NCBI GenBank assembly: GCA_030765065.1
Contig: CM060979.1
Span: forward strand, 19,621,001 to 19,685,000
Direction of reading: 5' to 3'
DNA length: 64,000 bases
From: Deroplatys truncata
Taxonomy: Eukaryota; Arthropoda; Insecta; Mantodea; Mantidae
This document shows, piece by piece, positions 57,261 to 64,000 of this stretch (its first letter is position 1; each line of letters begins with the position of its first letter). Both the position numbers and the translations under genes were made by a program. The notes under the pieces were generated by a model, which had not been told where the DNA came from, searched no databases, and saw nothing but the letters and a program-made list of their open reading frames with translations.

Positions 57261-58174
57261 TACAGAGCGAACCCTCAGCGCTCTGGCCAGGAATTGCACA
57301 GCGGTGTTGTGCAACACGTCTGAATGAACTCAAGGCCACGGGCTCTTCCACTTATTGGACATGTGGCAGCGGGCTTCAGTCAGCTGTTATTGCTTCTTGT
57401 CGCGAGAGTATTTGTGTGCAATTGAATTATTGGATTATTACAACCCAGAAATTTTAGAATTACTCAAATTTTCGCTTGAACAAAGACTTTTTATGTATGA
57501 CACATATGTGAAAACCGACTCATGTAGATAGGTGTGTAGACAATTTCATGATAAATTTCCTGGTGTTTGAATGGTCTCCGAATAAATCTTTACGACGTGT
57601 AGCACAACAAGTCAGTGTTTCAAAAACCTCAGTACATAGGTCTACGAAATTGTTGAAATTAAAACCATATAGAGTGACTTGTCCATCAATTACAACCGTG
57701 TGAGGCTTCCTTGGAAGACATAAAGAATGTTTTTGATGACAGAATAATCTCTAAAGGGTTATGGCCGGCTCAATCGCCGGATCTACTGTGTGTGTGGGGA
57801 ACTCTCAAAAATAGAGTCTATAGGAATAATCCACGCACCATAGATGATCTTAAAAACAATATAAGAACAGAAATTAGGGAAATTACACAACAAGACTTAT
57901 GCATGTGAATGGTAATCTCATCAGAAAGTGCCAAGAATGTTTATCTGACGAAGGACACCACTTTCAACACCAACTGTGAAAAAGGTTAGTACTGATAAAA
58001 TAAAAAGTAATTATGTTTGTTCAATAGGTAATCAATATATCGTAATAATCATCATAAAATCAGTAATGATATGGTATCAGTATCAATAATGAGAATAATA
58101 AACAAATACACTGAATATAGCGCACAGAACACGCATCGCGAGTACCAGCCAGAAGGCTGAGGGATCGCTCTGTA
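57261..58174 (+). mobile_element. 914-bp mariner-type element with both ends, internally deleted
   Basis: The ends tacagagcgaaccctcagcg and, inverted from the right, tacagagcgatccctcagcc are terminal inverted repeats of about 30 bases. They are flanked by TA (57259-57260 and 58175-58176). The interior carries two joined pieces of a transposase. Located in a FAN1 intron. Confidence 0.92.
57475..57906 (+). pseudogene. Transposase N-terminus joined to C-terminus
   Basis: The 5' piece reads FSLEQRLFMYDTYVKTDSCR and RQFHDKFPGV, a helix-turn-helix domain of the DUF4817 type found at the N-terminus of some insect mariner-type transposases. After a deletion near 57690 the 3' piece (57711-57906) reads FDDRIISKGLWPAQSPDLL, with the catalytic PD, then LKNRVYRNNPRTIDDLKNNI and RTEIREITQ. 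The central catalytic region is missing. The C-terminus resembles the one at 7267, but the terminal repeats differ, so they are separate families. Confidence 0.83.
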
Positions 58175-58319
58175 TAACCTCATTCCATCTCTTCACCCCA
58201 TCAATTCTAATAAACAATGAAATATTCCTTCTAGCTCCACACACATAATGCACCCTTTCCCATTGTCTCCTCTCAAATCCTTTAAAAACAGTGCTCATGA
58301 TTGCATCCATGCAAATACT

Positions 58320-59395
58320 TGAAGTTTTATAGTTGCTTTATTTTTATGATTTTTGCACCACATATGGATGCCAACTTGAAGAAGAATGTTATGTTACGTT
58401 AATTTATTAAGCTTCATGCATTGGAAGCCTACTTGAAGTATTGTTCTTGGAGTTACTTTGTTTAAGAAGTTTGCAATACGCTTTGAGTGTCGGTTTGAAT
58501 TTGTTGATTACGTAATAGTTACTGTTATTACGCAATATGCTGCTACGTATGAGAAGCTGATTTAAAGATGTGTTTTTGTTGTTATACTCCAAGTTTTACA
58601 CTATAATATTTAACTTTGTTATTAAAACTGCTTCTATATTTATTTATGTTTGAATTTGCCTCGGCTGCATCAGTAATGTTTGTAGAGTCATGTATTTCTT
58701 AGGCAGGGTGCGGTACGACAATAATTGTAGACATACACAAATTTTACATTTTTAAACTCACTTCTTTTATTTATCCTTTGCACAATTTATAAAGCACTAC
58801 ACTTATTAAGAACTGTGAGAATCTTTAATACTTTCACTTAGCGCATATACATAATTTACGATTCACACGTAATATTTCTGTAGAGACCACATCCTCCATC
58901 TGGTCACTACCAAGGTTTGCCAGCAACTGAACATTATTTCAACCGTTAAACCCGTAAGCTTCGGTATTTCAAGTCTCTGATTGGCTAATTTTAGTCCAAT
59001 AGAATATCTGCATTTTACTTAAAGCTTTCTCTTTGCTGTTGATTGGCTAATTTCAAACTGTCACAGAAATTACATTATCGTTGCTCTAATCATGACTAGT
59101 AACATTCAAACTCTTAAACTATTATTGCCTCAAGGTTACCTCATTATTACCTAATTGTTAGCAATTTAAAACTTATTATACTCACAGCTCTTGCATTATT
59201 AGAGTATGTAATGTATTCACATAACATTATTAAAACATGTTTACAATCAAAATAAGCATTTGCAATGACTGTTACATACAATTTAAATAATTATTACATA
59301 CATATTGTTTCAAGGCGGGCTGTTATTGAATTTACTTATTATATAATACAATTGAAATTATTTAGGTATTACAAATACTGCCTCATCCTTCCCTC
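58320..59395 (-). repeat. LTR-like repeat L, copy 3 (best preserved)
   Basis: Four degenerate subrepeats of the form GGAxGCCxACTTGAAGAAG occur at about 58365, 58421, 58481 and 58547. gcctcggctgcatcagtaat follows, then AATAAA on the minus strand near 58766. CCAAT-type motifs lie at 58979 (gattggctaa), 58995 (tccaat) and 59041 (gattggctaa); the end is aatactgcctcat. All four copies in the window share this orientation. Confidence 0.8.
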
Positions 59396-60047
59396 ACAAA
59401 CTTAACAATCCACATATTTTTAATTTTTCTACATAATTTTAAAGAACTCTTTTCTCTAAAACTAGCTCAAATCTCTTGCCTATCTATATCTTCAATTCTT
59501 TGCCTAACTTCCTTACAAAACTCCATTCTAATTTGATCTCCAAATTTCCATGGTTCCTCCATTACCATTTCTTGTAGAACTTCCAATACTTCATCCATCC
59601 AGCTGTTGCCTCTCATTACTTCCATCCATATTTCATACACTGTTTTAAAACATTGTGACCCCCTGATTTCAAAATCAGTGCCAATATTTTAAAATTCTCT
59701 GCATTACCATAACCTTCCTAACTTGGCCAATGCCACTCCTTTTGGTGAAGCTTTAGGGAATCCCAACACCTCCCCACAAAACATTCAGCAATTAAATAAA
59801 TCTATTTTCAACCATCCCTTTGAAGGTCCCCATACTTCTCTTCCATATAACATTCTTGATTCCACTACCACTTCATACAATTTCTCTAACCACTTTACTG
59901 GCATATTTGGCATCTTATTCAAACATATTCTAATTGCTCTCATGGCTACCTCATCACCTCACTCCCAAATAATCAAATTCTTTTACACTTCCAATGGGTC
60001 CCCATTCAAAATCCATCTCTCATTTCTTTTTAATTTACTTCCTTTTT

Positions 60048-60664
60048 ACTTTTTCTACTACCTGTAATAAGTAGGGGAAGTATTGCATTCCACCCAAAAA
60101 ATTGATACCAAGATTTCACTGGAAATACTTGTTTTAAGGCCCCCTAAATCCAAAAAAAGCATTTTTAGAAAAAGCTTTGTTCGTGTGTGGTGTGTCTATT
60201 TGTCTGTCTGTGAACAGCATAACTCAAAAACGAAAAGTCGGATAAGTACCAAACTTGGTATTTAGGTTCAGCGTCTTTCAAAATGTGACACAAAGATTTT
60301 CAAGAAAATCCCCTCCCTCCCAGACTACCCTTTACATGGAACATTGTTTGAAAATTGATTTTCTTAAAAGTGACTAACAATTTTGATTAAAATACCATAT
60401 GTTTAAGATATTTTTACTGCAAATAAATGTATAGCTTGAATTTTCTGAGAATGTCCTCAAAAGTCCTCTTCATTCTGAATGGCTTTTGCATAACTAATAA
60501 ATTGTAAGAGATAAACAAAATTTTACTATACAAAAAATGTAGATATGCAATTTTGGTCATGTACATTTTGTTTGTACAGTGAACCGTTTCTGAAATATTC
60601 CTTATTATTTGTTTAAATTCTCCAATACTTATATCTTTTCTCAAATGGGAATTTGTTATTAATT
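60048..60664 (+). mobile_element. Family A element, copy A9 (right end missing)
   Basis: It starts actttttctactacctgt and runs to caaatgggaatttgttatta, about two-thirds of the element, where A10 begins. The missing right third is not found after A10. It is more diverged than A10. Confidence 0.85.
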
Positions 60665-60667
60665 TTT

Positions 60668-61508
60668 ACTTTCTCTACTACGTATAGTAAGTAGGGTAAG
60701 TATTGTATTCCACCCAAAAATTCGATACCGAGATTTCACCGGAAATACATGTTTTGAGACCCCCTGAATCAAAAAAAAGCATTTTTGGAAACATGTCCTT
60801 TGTGTCTGTGTGTCTATGAACAGCATAACTCAGAAACGATCAGTCGGATAAACACCAAAGTTGGTATTTAGGTTCAGTATCTTCCAGAGATGCAACACAA
60901 AGGTTTTCAAGAAAATCCCCCCACCCCAGACTACCCTTTACATGGAACATTTTTCGAAAATTTTAATTTTCTCAAAAATGGCTGTAACGATTTTGATTAA
61001 AATGTCATATCTTTAAGATATTTTGATGACAAATGAAATGTATATCTCGAATTTTCTGGGAATGTCTCCAAAAGTGTTCTTCATTGTGAACGACTTTTGC
61101 ATAACTGGTAAACCATAAGAAATAGACAAAATTTTACTACACAAAAAATGTAGATCGCATTAAAATACACAATTTATGTTGTATACATTTTCTTTGTTGA
61201 GTGAACAATTTTCGAGATATTGCTTGTTATTCCCTTAAATTTTCCAATACTTTTTCTCAAATGGGAATTCGTTACTCATTTTTTTATGTCCTGGACATAC
61301 ACAGAGAATGGAATGCACCACATAACAACCAGCTCTTAAAACATTTGACTATTGCTTAAAACCTACCATATTCCCCTTGCACCTACAAGAAAATTAGCAA
61401 TAAGATTAACATCTCGATTAACATGAAGCATATGGAGAATAAGCGTTTGTAAACATAGTTTGTACAAGAGTAGAGAAAGTCATGTAAGTGCAACACATCA
61501 GATTTTTT
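60668..61508 (+). mobile_element. Family A element, copy A10
   Basis: Both ends are intact (actttctctactacgtatag; gagtagagaaagtcatgtaa then caacacatcagattttt). It directly follows A9 in the same orientation. Right-third sequence matches A2 (gaaaattagcaataagatta), shorter than A1 and A8 by about 100 bp. Confidence 0.88.
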
Positions 61509-61800
61509 TAAACACATTTTCAACTTCCCAACATTTATTCTTACATTCCACTCTATACAAAATCTACCTATTTTGAAACATGTTCGATTAAATTATTGTT
61601 TTACTTCACTGTCTCTAACTTCTGAATAACACTTCAATTCTACCTATTTCGTTTCTTACTTGTTACAGCCCAATTACTGTTATAGAAGCTACCATTAAAT
61701 CATTGGCAAATAACAAACCTAGTACTTCATTTTTCTTACAATGAGACATTCACCAACAAATGTTAATATTCCTCAAAGGATTTAATTTATGTGCTTTTTC

Positions 61801-62669
61801 AAGTGCTTAACACTTGGTTATGATGGCTTTTTTCACTGATTACCATTTTGTTAGTTGTGCTGTATGAAAGTGATTAGTATTCTTTCTTTTTTATTTGTCC
61901 ATAATTCTTTAAATTTAAAAGCCATAAGCTTATTCTATTAGCTATTAACCCTTAAGAAGAAACAATAATGTTTGTTCATTAAATATACTGTAATACACAG
62001 ATAAACTTTATTTAGGTAAGGTTTCATCAACTGCATTAAAAATTCACATGTTAAATCTGGTATTACATTAATATTACATTTTTCCTGTATTAAATGTTTA
62101 AACCAATGTTAAAGCTAGAAAATGGCTGCTGATACTAAACTGCACATGGTGAAAAACAACAGTTACAAGTTCTAACTGGCCTTCATAACAAATAAACAGC
62201 TGTAACCTAATTTAAAAGCATTTAAAAAATATATTTTAAAAAGGTCTAAACTTCAAGAGTGATGTTCAGGGAGGTTATGAATGAAGCATGCGATTAGAAA
62301 ACTGTGCATATATCTTGGCAAAGCTTCACAATAGTGGTTAGATGCCACTCCTGACTTTAAATGTATTTTGCCAACTATTAAAAACACTAAAACTGGGTAA
62401 GGGCAGAAGAAAGTGACCTGTGAGAGTTGCAAGTACCACATCTGTTTTATTTCTGTGGTATGGAGTTACTAGCTGTAAGATTTGATCCACTACAGTGAAA
62501 TTTGAGGTAGATGTGAATAAAAACTAGTATTTGCTTGTACTAGGAAGCTTTTAAGCATTAGTTTGATTCTGTGTGAATAAAATATAAGTAGTAATAGGTT
62601 TCTGGAAGCTAGTGTTTACTAGACATACAGACGGTTTCACTAACGATATTCAAAATATGCTAACATTAC
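61801..62669. other. No recognised feature (possible FAN1 intron)
   Basis: AT-rich. The 62-codon minus ORF at 62253-62441 is not supported by any motif. Confidence 0.45.
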
Positions 62670-62815
62670 GTTAAAATGAATATATTCATCTTCTGGACTT
62701 TGATACCGTGGTCTATTGGTTTCCATTTTAGAGCTTGGTGTTTCATTCTGAACTGTGGTGGACATCTTCAGAGAAACTGAATGCTCTTCCAGACATTCTT
62801 CCTCCCCCTTAACAA
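62670..62815 (-). CDS. Candidate FAN1 exon upstream of VRR-NUC EVK
   Basis: On the minus strand, gaaactttacag precedes 146 bases that are open in one frame for 48 codons, ending at aac|gtaatg. It reads VKGEEECLEEHSVSLKMST, then TVQNETPSSKMETNRPRY and QSPEDEYIHFN. It ends in phase 0, as the exon at 56952 requires, giving [12 protein letters not shown]; human FAN1 has HFKLVEVKGP at this place. The acidic, Ser/Thr-rich text looks like a disordered insertion. It has no homology I can confirm, so a chance ORF or another gene's exon is possible. Confidence 0.45.
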
Positions 62816-62884
62816 CTGTAAAGTTTCTAGATGTATAAGTCTATATAACGAAGAAGTGTTTGTTCTTCAACTGTTGTAGTTTAT

Positions 62885-63868
62885 TGTTGTTAAAGTTTTA
62901 CTGTTGTTAGGCACACGCTTGTGAAGCCAACTTGAAGAAGTTATTTTTTTGGAGTTTATTTATTTAATCAGCTCCATGTATGGACGTCAATTTTGAAGTG
63001 GATTGTTTATTACATAATATGCTGCTACGTATGAGAAGCTGATTTGAAGATGTATTTTTGTTGTTACGCTCCAAATTTTAAAATATTATATTAACTTTGT
63101 TTTTAAACTGCTTCTATAAATAGTATTTATCTTTATGTTTGCCTCGGCTGCATCAGTATTGTTTTAGAGTCACGTATCTCTTAGACAGGGCATGGTACGA
63201 CAAGAATGTAGGCTTACACAGATTTTAAGTTTAAATTCACTTCTTTTTATTAATCCCTGGCACAAATTAAATAGCACTACACTGATATTAAGAGATGTGA
63301 GATTCTTTAATTTAAAACTTGCACTTTGTTATCATGTATACTTAATTTTCGTTACACACGAATACGTAATATTTCTTTAGAGAACACATCTTCCATCCGG
63401 TCACTATCAAGGTCTGCCAGCAACTGAACATATTTCAACTGTCCAAACCCGTAAACTTCTGTATTTCAGGTCTCTGATTGGCTAATCCTAGTCAAATAGA
63501 ATACCTGCATTTTACTAAAGCTTTTTCTGGCTGTTGATTGGCTAATTTTAAACTGTCACAAAATTTACATTATCGTTGCTCTAATCATGACCAGTAACAT
63601 TCAAACTCTCAAACTCATTATTGCCTCAAGGTTATCTCATTGTTAGCAACTTTAAACTTATTATTCTCACAGCTCTTGTATTATTAAATTACATAATGCA
63701 TTCACATAATATTATTAAACATGTTTACAATAATATAAGCATATGCAATGACTGTTACATACATTTTTATAAATTATTATATACATATTGCTTCAAGGCA
63801 AAGGTTATTGAATTTACATATTATATATTTTTAAATGAAATTATTCAAGTGTTAAAAAATACTGCCAG
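62885..63868 (-). repeat. LTR-like repeat L, copy 4
   Basis: It has cttgtgaagccaacttgaag, tatgagaagctgatttgaag, tttgcctcggctgcatcagt, two gattggctaat motifs and a final aaaatactgcc. Minus-strand AATAAA at about 63247. It ends just before a fragment of family A. Confidence 0.78.
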
Positions 63869-63884
63869 ATCTTAGCAGCATTCA

Positions 63885-63914
63885 GTCACATGAATGTAAC
63901 ACATCAGATTTTTT
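63885..63914 (+). mobile_element. Family A terminal fragment (A11)
   Basis: cacatgaatgtaacacatca followed by gatttttt is the extreme right end of family A, without the subterminal motif. Too short to say how it arose. Confidence 0.6.
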
Positions 63915-64000
63915 GTTTGTAATCACATCTGCTATCTTATTTTCACGATTTTTATACTCTGCAATTAAATTTGATTGTAACTTTCTGTCTTGCAAATAAA

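Larger units (their letters stand above)
59396..61800 (-). pseudogene. LINE of family X, minus strand, interrupted by A9 and A10
   Basis: Minus-strand reading from 61750 gives LLFANDLMVASITVIGL, the FADD box with the first Asp mutated, matching LLFADDLVVGSITVSGL at 35740. A CIEWNVRINVGKLK segment follows. After the A insertions, 60045-59395 gives MPNMPVKWLEKLYEVVVESR and then MFCGEVLGFPKASPKGVALA, collinear with the 35994 frame. The copy is riddled with stops. Its 3' end touches repeat L copy 3. Confidence 0.78.

Noticed and set aside
1..64000. CRISPR arrays, rRNA, prokaryotic operons
   Set aside because: No regularly spaced direct repeats with unique spacers, no rRNA-like blocks, and no bacterial gene organisation were seen on either strand.

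Overview
This window is AT-rich, repeat-dense animal DNA, most likely from an insect with a large genome. There are no operons, Shine-Dalgarno sites or dense ORFs. The repertoire points to an arthropod: several mariner lineages, tRNA-derived SINEs, Penelope-like elements with GIY-YIG domains, and Jockey-, I- and R2-like LINE remnants. I cannot name the species.

Only one host gene is recognised, on the minus strand. It is the 3' end of FAN1, a DNA-repair nuclease of the FANCD2/FANCI pathway. The exon at 56841-56952 carries the VRR-NUC motif [10 protein letters not shown] and the terminal CHVQ. After a 13 kb intron full of transposons, the last exon lies at 43423-43541, with a poly(A) signal at 43344-43349. 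That last exon and its intron flank are duplicated in tandem; the second copy (43699-43814) keeps its splice acceptor but has a different C-terminus. A further 146-base open exon at 62670-62815 joins the VRR-NUC exon in the right phase and may be the preceding FAN1 exon. A possible TATA-less promoter and first exon of another, unidentified minus-strand gene lies at 23803-24117.

Nearly everything else is mobile DNA. Family A (at least 12 copies, up to 954 bp, about 15% of the window) has asymmetric 12-bp subterminal inverted repeats, a small hairpin at one end and an internal GT/CA microsatellite. It duplicates no clear target site. This resembles the Helentron-associated DINE-1/HINE architecture. 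Family S is a tRNA-derived SINE (five copies, all plus strand). Family L (four copies, about 1 kb, same orientation) looks LTR-like, with three CCAAT-type motifs and a reverse-strand AATAAA. Families R and D are two-copy dispersed repeats whose intact copies act as empty sites for insertions in the other copy.

Layout. 1-13.4 kb: R and D repeats, SINEs, three A copies, a complete non-autonomous hAT with 8-bp target duplications, and a 587-bp long-inverted-repeat mariner derivative. 13.4-31 kb: AT-rich, with an LTR-like unit carrying heat-shock elements, LINE fragments on the minus strand, and mariner remnants. 31-43 kb: mariner and Penelope fossils and a larger LINE. 43-57 kb: the FAN1 end and its intron, holding Harbinger-like, Penelope, pogo, SINE and LINE pieces. 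57-64 kb: a 914-bp mariner derivative, two L copies, a minus-strand LINE split by two A copies, and the candidate FAN1 exon. The nesting gives a relative history: A inserted into LINEs twice, and a LINE inserted into an A copy once, so the two were active over overlapping periods.
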